DNA from: Clostridia bacterium
GTDB lineage: Bacteria > Bacillota > Clostridia > Christensenellales > UBA1242
Length of the DNA stretch: 25,122 nt
Direction of reading: 5' to 3'
Assembly: GCA_028702545.1 (NCBI GenBank)
Contig: JAQVOQ010000003.1
Span: 1 to 25,122 of the forward strand
Part shown: positions 6,193 through 14,633 of the stretch, piece by piece
Layout: each line of letters opens with the position of its first letter
Position numbering within the stretch: the stretch's first letter is position 1
The notes under the pieces: model-generated
The model's input: the letters and a program-made list of their open reading frames with translations, nothing else
What the model was told of the DNA's origin: nothing
The model's database searches: none
Program-made: the position numbers and the translations under genes

Positions 6193-8364
6193 ATGTCAAT
6201 AACTACTGAGGAATTCAATAAAGAAAAAGCATATTTAGAAAAAGTTAAAGCAGTTTTTGATAAAAATTTTGAAGAAGAAATAAAAAACTTTTCAAACATT
6301 GCTGAGCGAGTAATGGAGTTAAAAAAATATTTTAACGAAAATAAAAGCAGTATGGATCCTGGTGAAATAAGCCAAACGATGCAAACTATAAGCAATTTGG
6401 TAGATTCTGGAAATATAGTAAACAAAAAAGCTTATCTATTAAAAAAAGTGCAAAACGCTCCTTATTTTGGCAGATTTGACTTTGATGATTATACTTATAA
6501 AGACTTGTTGAAGGTGTATGTCGGCTTAACCAGTATTTACGAACTTGGTCAAGAAAAATACTTGGTTTATGATTGGAGAAGTCCTGTTTCTAGCATGTAT
6601 TACGAAGAACGTGTGGGAAAAGCAAGTTACGAGGCGCCAATTGGAACAGTGAACGGAAATATAGTTTTAAAAAGACAATATAAAATTGAAAATCGTCAGC
6701 TTGAATATGTTTTTGATAACAATATTAATATTGATGACGAATTATTAAAACAAGCGCTTTTAAAAAACACAAGTGCTAAGATGAAAAATATTGTTAACAG
6801 CATTCAAAAAGAACAAAATTTGGTAATAAGAAACACTGGCGATGAAGTGCTAATTATAGATGGTCCAGCTGGAAGCGGAAAAACTTCCGTGGCACTGCAT
6901 AGAATTGCGTTTTTGCTTTATAGAGATAGGGATTATTTAAAAGCTAGCAATGTTGTTATTTTGTCGCCTAACCCTATTTTTAGCGAATATATATCACGCG
7001 TTTTGCCTGAACTTGGAGAAGATAATGTAGAATATATAGCCTTTAACGAATATTATATTGACAACATAAAAAATAGATCCTCTGCAACAACTTTTAGTGA
7101 TTATATAAAAAATATTTATGAGGCAAAATCGCCTATTGAAAAGGAATGTAATCACTTTAAATCAAGTTTAATTTTTAAACAAATGCTTGATGATTATATA
7201 GAGAAAATTGAAAACAGCATAGTTTTTAGAGATATTGTATTTAAAGACAAAATCGGTTTAACAAAAGAAGAGTTTGAAGAATTTTTCAATAATCAATATA
7301 AAAAGTTTAAACTAGAAGAACGCATGGAAAACTTAACAAACAAGGCAGTTTTGAAGGTTTGGGAAAATTTTAGCATTTATGATAGAACTCAAATAAGAAA
7401 GTCACAAGTAAGAGCCATTATTGCAAGGCAAATGAAAATGAGTTTTGATATAGAAAATCTTTACAAACAACTTTTTAAAGATATTAAATTTGTTGAGAAT
7501 TATGTTAAAAAATTGCATTTTAAAACGCCTGCAAAGCAACTATGCCAGCATATAATTGATGAACTAGCTCACAGAACTCTTGCTTATGATGACCTAATAG
7601 CTATGACTTATCTTAAATTAAAATTGAGCAGCATAAGGCAAGATGACACGGTAAAACATTTAGTAATTGATGAAGCACAAGATTACAGCATTTTACAATA
7701 CGAAATTATTAAAAACACTTTTATTGATTCTGAATTTACAATAGTAGGAGATGTTAATCAAGCCATTAATCCCTATTTAAAGTATGACGATTTTATGCCC
7801 GTACAAAAAATATTTAGCAGAAAAAAAGTAAAAAAATTTTCACTGCTTAATTGTTATCGCAACAGTTTTGAAATATCAAATTTTTCAAATGCCCTACTAG
7901 GCTTATACAATATTAAAGCTATGAATAGATACGCTGGACTACCTATAATTTATTCTAATCTTTCAGTTGAGCAAATTGCAAGTGGAATAAAAGAACAAGT
8001 TGCCAAAATGAAAGAGAAAGGCTTTAAACAAATTGGAATAATAACAAAGACTACTAAGGGTGCAAAAATATTGTATAATAGCCTAAAAAATTATATGGAA
8101 GATATCGCTCACATAGATTTTTCTAACAGTAATTACAGCAACGGAGTTTCAGTTTTAAGTTCTTATGTTTCTAAAGGTTTAGAGTTTGATGGTGTTATAG
8201 CCGTAAATTTTAGTGGCGAATACACAAAAGAAAGCGAAAAACACCTTTTATATGTCGTATTTACAAGAGCACTTCACGAACTCGTTATTTTTAATGAGGA
8301 TGCTGAGTTGGGATTATTAAAATGTATTGATGAAAATTTATATGATAAAAAAACTATTTTATAA
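6193..8364 (+). CDS. helD: HelD-type RNA polymerase-associated helicase (UvrD/DNA helicase IV-like)
   Basis: The 723-residue protein begins with a charged helical arm (residues 1-75) like the coiled coil HelD inserts into RNA polymerase. The HelD signature block follows at 85-170: PYFGRFDF, YDWRSPVSSMYYEERVG, EAPIGTVNG and LKRQY. Walker A is GPAGSGKT (K230), motif II is DEAQ (D493-Q496), motif III is around VGDVNQAINP, motif IV is NCYRNS, and motifs V-VI lie in VSKGLEFDG and YVVFTRA. In Bacillus subtilis this family releases and recycles stalled RNA polymerase. Length is close to family norm (about 700-770). The start is fixed by AGGAG eight bases upstream. No convincing promoter was found before it. 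Confidence 0.9.
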   Translation: MSITTEEFNKEKAYLEKVKAVFDKNFEEEIKNFSNIAERVMELKKYFNENKSSMDPGEISQTMQTISNLVDSGNIVNKKAYLLKKVQNAPYFGRFDFDDYTYKDLLKVYVGLTSIYELGQEKYLVYDWRSPVSSMYYEERVGKASYEAPIGTVNGNIVLKRQYKIENRQLEYVFDNNINIDDELLKQALLKNTSAKMKNIVNSIQKEQNLVIRNTGDEVLIIDGPAGSGKTSVALHRIAFLLYRDRDYLKASNVVILSPNPIFSEYISRVLPELGEDNVEYIAFNEYYIDNIKNRSSATTFSDYIKNIYEAKSPIEKECNHFKSSLIFKQMLDDYIEKIENSIVFRDIVFKDKIGLTKEEFEEFFNNQYKKFKLEERMENLTNKAVLKVWENFSIYDRTQIRKSQVRAIIARQMKMSFDIENLYKQLFKDIKFVENYVKKLHFKTPAKQLCQHIIDELAHRTLAYDDLIAMTYLKLKLSSIRQDDTVKHLVIDEAQDYSILQYEIIKNTFIDSEFTIVGDVNQAINPYLKYDDFMPVQKIFSRKKVKKFSLLNCYRNSFEISNFSNALLGLYNIKAMNRYAGLPIIYSNLSVEQIASGIKEQVAKMKEKGFKQIGIITKTTKGAKILYNSLKNYMEDIAHIDFSNSNYSNGVSVLSSYVSKGLEFDGVIAVNFSGEYTKESEKHLLYVVFTRALHELVIFNEDAELGLLKCIDENLYDKKTIL

Positions 8365-8413
8365 AAAATAACTATTTTTAGTCGTTTTTTAATTCTTTTA
8401 ATTAGTTTAGCCG

Positions 8414-8426
8414 TGTCAAATTGACA
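8414..8426. promoter_or_regulatory. Dyad overlapping the rplY -35 box
   Basis: TGTCAA and TTGACA form a perfect inverted repeat around a single A. The right arm is exactly the -35 hexamer of the promoter that follows, a position where a repressor could compete with polymerase. No regulator can be named. Confidence 0.4.
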
Positions 8427-8449
8427 AAATAACATTTTTATGTTATTAT
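8421..8449 (+). promoter_or_regulatory. Sigma-A promoter of rplY/ctc
   Basis: A consensus TTGACA (8421-8426) and TATTAT (8444-8449) are 17 bases apart, and the predicted start is about 45 bases before the ATG at 8501. Confidence 0.65.
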
Positions 8450-8455
8450 TTTTTT
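8426..8455 (+). terminator. Possible helD terminator overlapping the rplY promoter
   Basis: AATAACAT (8428-8435) and ATGTTATT (8440-8447) form an 8-bp stem with a TTTT loop, followed by A and a run of T. The stem is AU-rich and lies over the spacer and -10 box of the rplY promoter, so it may be a terminator of helD or simply an AT-rich dyad. Confidence 0.45.
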
Positions 8456-8500
8456 GTATATTGTTAAAAATATTACTATAAAAGAGAGGATTTAAAAAAT

Positions 8501-9106
8501 ATGAAAATACAACCAAGATTAGAAAAAATTAATAAAATAAGAAAAGAAGGTTTAGTGCCCGGCGTTATATATGGCAAAAAAATAGAATCAACACCTATTC
8601 AAGCCGAATATAAAGAGCTTTTTGAAACATATAAAAAATATGGCAAAAGTCAAACTTTTAAAGTAAAACTAAATAATAAAATTCATCAGGTTTATTTAAA
8701 AGATGTTCAACTAAATGTAGCGCGACCAAAAGATTTTATTCATTTTAGTTTGCTAAAAATTACTGCAAGCGATACTATGACTTCATTAATACCAATTCAC
8801 GTTATAAATAAAGGAGAGGTTGAAAGAAAAGGTTTACTTCTTCAACTTGCTATATCTGCTGTTGAAGTTGAATATCCCGTTGGATCAGGCGTTAATAACA
8901 TAGAAATTGATGTTGCTAATCTTGAAGTTGGAGATGCAATTTGTATTAAAGATTTAATAGTACCTGAAGGATATAAAATTCAAATAGACGCTGATAGCGT
9001 AGTAGCTAATGTAACTCATCCAAAAGTTCAAGAAGAAGAGGAGAGTGTAGAACCTTCAAAAGTTGATGTTATAGGCGAAAAAGCTGATGAGGAAGATAAA
9101 GCTTAA
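8501..9106 (+). CDS. rplY: 50S ribosomal protein L25, long Ctc form
   Basis: The 201-residue protein binds 5S rRNA on the large ribosomal subunit; in Bacillus the homologue Ctc is a general stress protein. The N-terminal L25 domain carries RKEGLVPGVIYGKK (residues 15-28) and HQVYLKDVQLN (about 62-72). The TL5/Ctc C-terminal beta domain follows, with a PVGSGVNNIEIDVANLEVGD block. The tail, from about residue 172, is acidic and low-complexity (EEEESVEP), as in many Ctc proteins. The first few residues are shorter than in most homologues, but GAGAGG lies about 12 bases upstream of this ATG and no earlier start is available. It ends in a strong terminator. Confidence 0.92.
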   Translation: MKIQPRLEKINKIRKEGLVPGVIYGKKIESTPIQAEYKELFETYKKYGKSQTFKVKLNNKIHQVYLKDVQLNVARPKDFIHFSLLKITASDTMTSLIPIHVINKGEVERKGLLLQLAISAVEVEYPVGSGVNNIEIDVANLEVGDAICIKDLIVPEGYKIQIDADSVVANVTHPKVQEEEESVEPSKVDVIGEKADEEDKA

Positions 9107-9148
9107 CCTACTTACAGAAATTAATAATGCCCGATAATTAAAAATAAG

Positions 9149-9173
9149 AGCCACATAATTATGTGGCTTTTTT
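9149..9173 (+). terminator. Terminator of rplY, facing the phosphatase gene
   Basis: A perfect 20-base palindrome (AGCCACATAA and its complement) is followed by six T on the plus strand. It lies between two convergent genes. On the minus strand the tail is CTCTTATTTTT, so it may also stop the phosphatase transcript less efficiently. Confidence 0.85.
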
Positions 9174-9193
9174 ATTATATTTTTTGCGAAATT

Positions 9194-10282
9194 TTATATA
9201 GATTTAGTAATTAAAAAATTTAATATTTTAAAAATATCAATATTATCTAAGCGCTCCTCGCCTATATCATAACCAAAAGCATAATACGGCACATCTTTTG
9301 CGCTATGAGTTATTGACCTAAAATGATAACTGCTCATCATATTTTCAAAAGTATCGGTTTTATCAAGTACTAAATCACCCGTTTCGTGGTCAGCTGTTAC
9401 CATAATAAAAGTATCTGTTCGCGCTCCCACCCAATCAATAACACTTTGAGTCGTCTCATCTAGTGTCATAAGTTCATAAAGCATTCCTAAAAAATTATTA
9501 GCGTGACTTTTTTTATCAATATCGCTTACTTCTATCAAAAGAACAAAACCATTTTCATTATCCAAATAATTAAGTGCAAACTCTGCAAGGTCGCTAAGAT
9601 ATGCAGAAGTTTCTGTCGCCGTTTCAGCAGGTTCAATATCTGGCAGTGTTGCAAATATTTTAGAGTAAGTATTGTTTAAATTGTCTTTACTAGTAATATG
9701 AGTGTACCCTTCTTGTGCTATTTGATTAGAGTATGGCAAATATGTGTTCTTGCCTTGACCAATAAATAAGTCAATTTGGCTATTAATTTGTGAATTTATT
9801 ATTGTGCTCGTGTCGTCTCTACTCGTCGCATGTGCTGAAAAAGCAGCAGGAGTCGCTCCACTTAAAAAATCAGAAGTTATAACACCTGTTTTTTTATTGT
9901 TTTGTTTTGCAATTTCTAAAATCGTTGTAAGATTCTCACCCTCATGCCTTGCAATTGCACCGTTTCTTACTTTTTCTCCCGTTGACATCGCAGTTGCTGA
10001 TGCTGCACTATCGGTAACGCCCGAGTAAGATAGCGTATGCACACTGCCTGTTATGGTCGTTGCCTCAAAACTTAAATCCCTACCAGCATAAACACTACCC
10101 GCCTCAACATGTGTTTCTCCCATTCCATCGCCGATTAGCAAAATTATATTTTTTATGTCATTTTCATAATAACTTATATTATTATTAAAAGATAAAAATG
10201 GGCTGATAATATTAGCATTGGTTACAAAAATAACAATAAAGCAAAGTGTTAACAATACTACAAAAAATTTATATCGGCTCAT
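9194..10282 (-). CDS. Secreted or anchored alkaline phosphatase (PhoA family)
   Basis: The 362-residue enzyme hydrolyses phosphate monoesters outside the cytoplasm. Residues 5-30 form a signal peptide or anchor with no lipobox. All catalytic elements are visible: GDGMG (D52), the nucleophile in TDSAASATAMSTG (S92), ATPAAFSAHATSR (R155, phosphate-binding), a metal block EVSDIDKKSH (E251, D256, H260), TADHETG (D298, H299) and H326 near the end. It is about 90 residues shorter than E. coli PhoA but in the range of compact Bacillota forms. The start has AAAGGAGTG upstream. The gene diverges from leuS across a 204-base region with TTAC repeats. The gene is complete and probably active. Confidence 0.93.
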   Translation of the reverse strand: MSRYKFFVVLLTLCFIVIFVTNANIISPFLSFNNNISYYENDIKNIILLIGDGMGETHVEAGSVYAGRDLSFEATTITGSVHTLSYSGVTDSAASATAMSTGEKVRNGAIARHEGENLTTILEIAKQNNKKTGVITSDFLSGATPAAFSAHATSRDDTSTIINSQINSQIDLFIGQGKNTYLPYSNQIAQEGYTHITSKDNLNNTYSKIFATLPDIEPAETATETSAYLSDLAEFALNYLDNENGFVLLIEVSDIDKKSHANNFLGMLYELMTLDETTQSVIDWVGARTDTFIMVTADHETGDLVLDKTDTFENMMSSYHFRSITHSAKDVPYYAFGYDIGEERLDNIDIFKILNFLITKSI

Positions 10283-10337
10283 AACAGCACTCCTTTTGCA
10301 ATTTTTAAATGTTATTTATTATAATAAAATATACTAT

Positions 10338-10357
10338 ATTTACATTCATTTGTAAAT
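10338..10357. promoter_or_regulatory. Inverted repeat between phosphatase and leuS
   Basis: ATTTACA and TGTAAAT flank six bases (TTCATT), 56 bases upstream of the phosphatase ATG. It has the form of an operator half-site pair. No regulator can be assigned from the sequence. Confidence 0.4.
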
Positions 10358-10384
10358 TAGTATGGACTCTAAGGTCAGTTTTAA

Positions 10385-10411
10385 TTTACAATGGCTTACA
10401 TTAACCTTACT
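10385..10411 (+). promoter_or_regulatory. Three phased TTAC(A/T) repeats upstream of the phosphatase
   Basis: TTACA at 10386, TTACA at 10396 and TTACT at 10407 are spaced 10 and 11 bases apart, one helical turn each. Bacillus Pho boxes are tandem TTAACA-like hexamers at about 11-base spacing, so a PhoP-type site controlling the phosphatase is possible, but matches are short in AT-rich DNA. Confidence 0.35.
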
Positions 10412-10427
10412 AAAAACTCTTTAATTA

Positions 10428-10456
10428 TTGACTTTTTTGAAAAAAAGCTCTATTAT
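10428..10456 (+). promoter_or_regulatory. Sigma-A promoter of leuS
   Basis: TTGACT (10428-10433) and TATTAT (10451-10456) are 17 bases apart. The predicted start near 10463 leaves a leader of about 24 bases, too short for a T-box riboswitch. Confidence 0.75.
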
Positions 10457-10486
10457 AAATTATTATGAATTTGGAGAAATACAATT

Positions 10487-12913
10487 ATGGACTTTAAGAA
10501 AATTGAAAAGAAGTGGCAAACAAAATGGGAAAATGACAAACTTTATTCTTTTGATAAAAATAGATTAGATAAAAAATACTATTTACTTGAAATGTTTTCT
10601 TATCCTAGTGGAGCAAAGTTACATTTAGGTCACTGGTGGAATTTTGGACTTAGTGATAGTTTTGGAAGATTTAAAAGAATGCAAGGTTATAATGTATTCC
10701 AACCTATGGGTTTTGATTCATTTGGACTGCCGGCGGAAAATTATGCAATAAAAACAGGCATACATCCAAAGGATAGCACTTATAAAAATATCTACGTTAT
10801 GGAAGAACAACTAAAAAATATGGGGGCCACTTTTAATTGGGATTATGAAGTTATTACTAGTGATCCAAATTATTATAAGTGGACACAATGGTTATTTTTG
10901 GAATTATTTAAACGCGGTTTGGCTTATCAAAAATATTCGCCCGTAAACTGGTGCACAAGTTGCAATACCACCCTTGCTAATGAGCAAGTAAAAGACGGCC
11001 ACTGCGATAGGTGCGAAAGCGTTGTTGTTAAAAAGAATTTAACTCAATGGTTTTTTAGAATTACCGATTATGCTGAACAATTACTTGACGGACTAGATAA
11101 AATAAATTGGCCAGAAATTACAAAAACCTTGCAACGCAACTGGATAGGTAAAAGCGTTGGAAGTGAAGTTGTTTTTAAAACAGAAACGGGAAAAGATATT
11201 AAAACTTTTACTTCAAGAATTGATACTTTATTTGGTGTAACTTGGGTGGTGCTAGCTCCTGAACACGAAATGGTTAAAGAATTAACTACAAATGAGCAAA
11301 AAGCATTAGTGGAAAATTATACTTTTGAGGCTAGTAAAAAAGATGATATTGAACGCCAAAGCACAGTTACCCAAAAAACTGGTGTATTTACTGGAAGTTA
11401 TTGCATTAATCCAATTAACAACGAACGCTTACCAATTTATGTTGCCGATTATGTTTTAGGAAGTTATGGAACAGGTGCAGTAATGGGTGTTGCCGCACAC
11501 GACACGAGAGATTATGATTTTGCTAAAAAATATAATATTGCAATAAAACGAGTAATTGCTGGAGTGCGCTGTAATGACGAATTACCTTTTTGCGAATATG
11601 GAGTTTTAGTTAATAGTGGCGAATTTACTGGCTTAACTAGCGAGCAAGCAAAAACAAAAATTACTCAAACTTTAAAATCTAATAATTTAGGATGTTTTAA
11701 AACAAATTATAGGCTTCGCGATTGGTCAGTTAGCCGTCAACGCTATTGGGGATGCCCTATTCCAATTATTCACTGCGAAAAATGTGGTGCAGTTGCCGTT
11801 GAGCAAAAAGACTTACCAGTTGAGCTTCCTTACGACATTGACTGGTCGCCAACTGGAAGAAGTCCACTTAGCAAAAATGAAGATTATATGAATACTACTT
11901 GTCCAAAATGTGGCGGTGCAGCAAGAAGAGACCCCGACACACTAGACACATTTGTTTGCAGTAGCTGGTATTATTTAAGATACCCTAATGCAAAAAATGA
12001 AGCGAGGGCTTTTGATAAAGACTTAACAAATGCAATGCTACCTGTTGACAAATATGTTGGCGGAATAGAACATGCAACTATGCATTTATTATATGCTAGA
12101 TTTATTACAAAATTTTTAAAAGACCAAGGTTACCTAAATTTTGATGAGCCTTTTAAAAGCCTAGTGCATCAAGGAATTATTTTAGGTGCTGATGGCAACA
12201 AAATGAGCAAAAGCAAAGGCAACACCGTGAGCCCTGACCCTATTGTAGAAGAATATGGTTCAGATGCTTTGAGGTTATACCTTATGTTTGGTTTTAATTA
12301 TTTAGACGGTGGGCCTTGGAGCCACGAAGGCATTAAAGGTATTGCTAAATTTATAGAACGCGTTGAGCGTTTGGTTGAAAAGGTTATTTCTTTAAAAGAT
12401 GGTTCAACTAAATATGACTCTTGCGAAAAAGAATTAGATTATGCAAAAAATTACGCGATTAGCGAAGTGACAAAGAATTTTGAAGAATTTGCTTTTAACT
12501 CTAGTATCGCTAGAATTATGGAACTAGTAAATGCTATGTATGCCTATGATAAATTAAAAAATAAAAATGTTGAATTGTTAAAAAGCGCAACATTAGACTT
12601 AATTAAATTATTAGCGCCATGTGCACCTCACTTTGCAGAAGAATTATGGCTTATGATGGGACAAAATGGTAGCGTATTTAATGCAAAGTATCCAAAAACA
12701 GATAGTACTAAACTTATAAAAACCGAAATTGAAATTGTTGTTCAAATAAACAGTAAGATTGTGGAAAAAATGGTTATACCTCACGACTTAGAAGACGAAG
12801 AAGTACAAAAATTAGCCTTAAATAATAAAAAAATAGCTGAGCGAATAGGAGATAAAAAAGTTATTAAGGCAATTGTCATAAAGGGTAGGTTAATTAACTT
12901 AATCGTAAAATAA
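10487..12913 (+). CDS. leuS: Leucyl-tRNA synthetase
   Basis: The 808-residue class I enzyme attaches leucine to tRNA-Leu in the cytoplasm. The ATP-binding motifs are HLGH (residues 46-49) and KMSKS (572-576). A zinc module has C156, C159, C173 and C176. The CP1 editing domain that removes mischarged residues is present, with FTSRIDTLFGV and GTGAVMGVAAHDTRDYDFA, which keeps the editing aspartate. A second cysteine group, HCEKCG and CPKCGG, lies between CP1 and the catalytic core. The C-terminal anticodon-binding and extension regions are complete, and length matches bacterial LeuRS. The ATG has GGAG eight bases upstream. It is transcribed alone, from its own promoter to its own terminator. Confidence 0.97.
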   Translation: MDFKKIEKKWQTKWENDKLYSFDKNRLDKKYYLLEMFSYPSGAKLHLGHWWNFGLSDSFGRFKRMQGYNVFQPMGFDSFGLPAENYAIKTGIHPKDSTYKNIYVMEEQLKNMGATFNWDYEVITSDPNYYKWTQWLFLELFKRGLAYQKYSPVNWCTSCNTTLANEQVKDGHCDRCESVVVKKNLTQWFFRITDYAEQLLDGLDKINWPEITKTLQRNWIGKSVGSEVVFKTETGKDIKTFTSRIDTLFGVTWVVLAPEHEMVKELTTNEQKALVENYTFEASKKDDIERQSTVTQKTGVFTGSYCINPINNERLPIYVADYVLGSYGTGAVMGVAAHDTRDYDFAKKYNIAIKRVIAGVRCNDELPFCEYGVLVNSGEFTGLTSEQAKTKITQTLKSNNLGCFKTNYRLRDWSVSRQRYWGCPIPIIHCEKCGAVAVEQKDLPVELPYDIDWSPTGRSPLSKNEDYMNTTCPKCGGAARRDPDTLDTFVCSSWYYLRYPNAKNEARAFDKDLTNAMLPVDKYVGGIEHATMHLLYARFITKFLKDQGYLNFDEPFKSLVHQGIILGADGNKMSKSKGNTVSPDPIVEEYGSDALRLYLMFGFNYLDGGPWSHEGIKGIAKFIERVERLVEKVISLKDGSTKYDSCEKELDYAKNYAISEVTKNFEEFAFNSSIARIMELVNAMYAYDKLKNKNVELLKSATLDLIKLLAPCAPHFAEELWLMMGQNGSVFNAKYPKTDSTKLIKTEIEIVVQINSKIVEKMVIPHDLEDEEVQKLALNNKKIAERIGDKKVIKAIVIKGRLINLIVK

Positions 12914-12924
12914 TTTATTAAGAC

Positions 12925-12952
12925 AAAAAAGAAGGATTGATCCTTCTTTTTT
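12925..12952 (+). terminator. Bidirectional terminator between leuS and the DUF4097-like gene
   Basis: AAAAAAGAAGGA and TCCTTCTTTTTT form a 12-bp stem with a TTGA loop and T runs on both strands, serving both convergent genes. Confidence 0.85.
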
Positions 12953-13002
12953 ATTTTAATAATTATCTATTTAATATAGCCTAAGAATTCTAGTATTATC
13001 CG

Positions 13003-14562
13003 TTATTCTACTGTAGCTTCATTGGTCAATACATTTATCTTTCCTGCAGTTGAAGTGATTGTTAAATCATTAGCTGTTGAGCCACCTAACATATCTTTAC
13101 TGTATTCGTAAACATTTGTTTCTGCGTTAAGTTCAGCGGATAACCAAGATGTTTTGTAAGCATCTCCTGCTAAAATATTAATGCCTCCGTTGCTGGTTGT
13201 AACCTTAAAAGTATAAGTGCTTACTGGCACTTTAACCGTAGATTCTCTTCTACCGATATTTACTATATTATTTCCGTTTATCTCTAAAAATTCAGCTGTA
13301 ATTTTTGCAGCACTGCTACTTGCAACACTAAGAGTCGAAACTGTTTTTAGGTTTGTTGCTGTAATATTGCCCTCTGTTGTAGTAACGGATAATGTTTTAG
13401 CACTTATTACTCCGTTAATATTTTTTGTTGCTGTCGTGTCTTCATTATAGTTAATGCTAACATCACCGTAAGTTGTAGTTATAGCTGTATCCCAAAATGC
13501 GTTTAAAACAGTTATGTTGCCTCTTGTTGAATTTACTTCTAAATCATAATAGCAATTTTCTATTAAAATATTACCATTATCTGAATTAATGCTTGCTGAA
13601 TATATATAGTTAGTGGTCATTCCAACATTATCTATTTTGATAGTGTTAAATTTGCTTATAATTGAAAGATTTCCTAAAACAGTGCCAATTTCAACTTCTC
13701 CGTTTTCTGTATTAATATATACATCTCCTTCTATAACTCCAAGTTTAATTAGTCCACTATCTCCAACTTGGCTCATTTCTCCGCCGATGTTACCCGTTAC
13801 ATTAACGTATGCGTTGCGAGCTTGAATATCTAAATTTCCAGCAATATCCGTATTAGCTGTTTCTGTACCAAAGTTAAAACTGCCAATTTTACTAACTATA
13901 ATAACATCGCTTGAAACATCACTTAAAATATCTGTTATACCTGATGTGTTGGTTATAAAAAGTACGCCTGTTGAACTTGTTGTAAAATTTTGTAAAGTCA
14001 TTGCTGCACTAGTGTTTTCAATAGTTAAACTCGTAGTTTCAAAAGGTAGTGGCGCTAAATTTCCAAAAGGAGTTTCTTCTCCTATTGTAATTTTTCCTCC
14101 GTTACTTTTTACTATAACACCTTTTGCAACAGTTGTTTCTGGCACTCCTATTTTTATATAGGCTTTGCTATAAAACATTAGGCCAGAATAAGGCTCGTCA
14201 ACTTTAACTTTAATAGTTTTCGTTAGGCTATCGTAAGAATACGTATAGTCAAAAGTAGTTATTTCTTCTTTAGTAAAACCGTTTGCATTATTTTCAAAAG
14301 TTATCATAACTTTGTCTAACTTTTCGTCTTGAGGATATAACATAATATCAAAACCATAGCTTTCAACCTCAATATTTTCATAAGTTAACAATCCATCGGT
14401 ATACTCTTCAGTTGATGTTACAATATCACCTGAAAGATAATGATAACCATATATTTGACTATCTGGAACAAAAACTAAATATGCACACGCAACAATAACC
14501 GCAACAAAAACTATTGCAATAACGCCTATCATATAAAGAATTATTTTTTTTACTAAATTCAT
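13003..14562 (-). CDS. Membrane-anchored beta-repeat protein, DUF4097-like adhesin/scaffold
   Basis: The 519-residue protein has one N-terminal membrane segment (about residues 7-31) and a long extracellular region. From about residue 150 it carries repeated short strands of the type 'V.S.NG.I.I', for example KSNGGKITIG, NTENGEVEIG, NSDNGNILIE, NSTRGNITVL, TTEGNITATN, TSNGGINILA and TSTAGKINVL. This is the pattern of DUF4097/DUF2807 proteins, which fold as right-handed beta-solenoids. No cleavage site, sortase signal or catalytic motif is seen. The start has AAGGA close upstream. The molecular role is unknown. In many Bacillota related proteins sit near envelope-stress sensors, but none is adjacent here. 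Confidence 0.75.
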   Translation of the reverse strand: MNLVKKIILYMIGVIAIVFVAVIVACAYLVFVPDSQIYGYHYLSGDIVTSTEEYTDGLLTYENIEVESYGFDIMLYPQDEKLDKVMITFENNANGFTKEEITTFDYTYSYDSLTKTIKVKVDEPYSGLMFYSKAYIKIGVPETTVAKGVIVKSNGGKITIGEETPFGNLAPLPFETTSLTIENTSAAMTLQNFTTSSTGVLFITNTSGITDILSDVSSDVIIVSKIGSFNFGTETANTDIAGNLDIQARNAYVNVTGNIGGEMSQVGDSGLIKLGVIEGDVYINTENGEVEIGTVLGNLSIISKFNTIKIDNVGMTTNYIYSASINSDNGNILIENCYYDLEVNSTRGNITVLNAFWDTAITTTYGDVSINYNEDTTATKNINGVISAKTLSVTTTEGNITATNLKTVSTLSVASSSAAKITAEFLEINGNNIVNIGRRESTVKVPVSTYTFKVTTSNGGINILAGDAYKTSWLSAELNAETNVYEYSKDMLGGSTANDLTITSTAGKINVLTNEATVE

Positions 14563-14594
14563 TATCCTTACCGCCTATTTTTAATATTAACTTT

Positions 14595-14623
14595 ATTATA
14601 TAACATAACTAATAATTTTGCAA
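14595..14623 (-). promoter_or_regulatory. Sigma-A promoter of the DUF4097-like gene
   Basis: TTGCAA (14618-14623) and a perfect TATAAT (14595-14600) are 17 bases apart on the minus strand, in the short gap after the alaS stop, so the gene does not depend on alaS transcription. Confidence 0.7.
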
Positions 14624-14633
14624 TAGTAAAAGT

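Noticed and set aside
8274..8516. 80-codon minus-strand frame across the end of helD and the rplY promoter
   Set aside because: It is antisense to the helD C-terminus, crosses a promoter and a terminator-like hairpin, and resembles no protein.
9149..9173. 20-base perfect palindrome as a regulatory or attachment site
   Set aside because: Its position just after rplY with an immediate T run makes an intrinsic terminator the sufficient explanation.
13003..14562. Possible CRISPR-like or DNA tandem repeat array
   Set aside because: The periodicity is at the level of short protein strands. DNA copies are divergent and unevenly spaced, and no identical repeat-spacer units exist.
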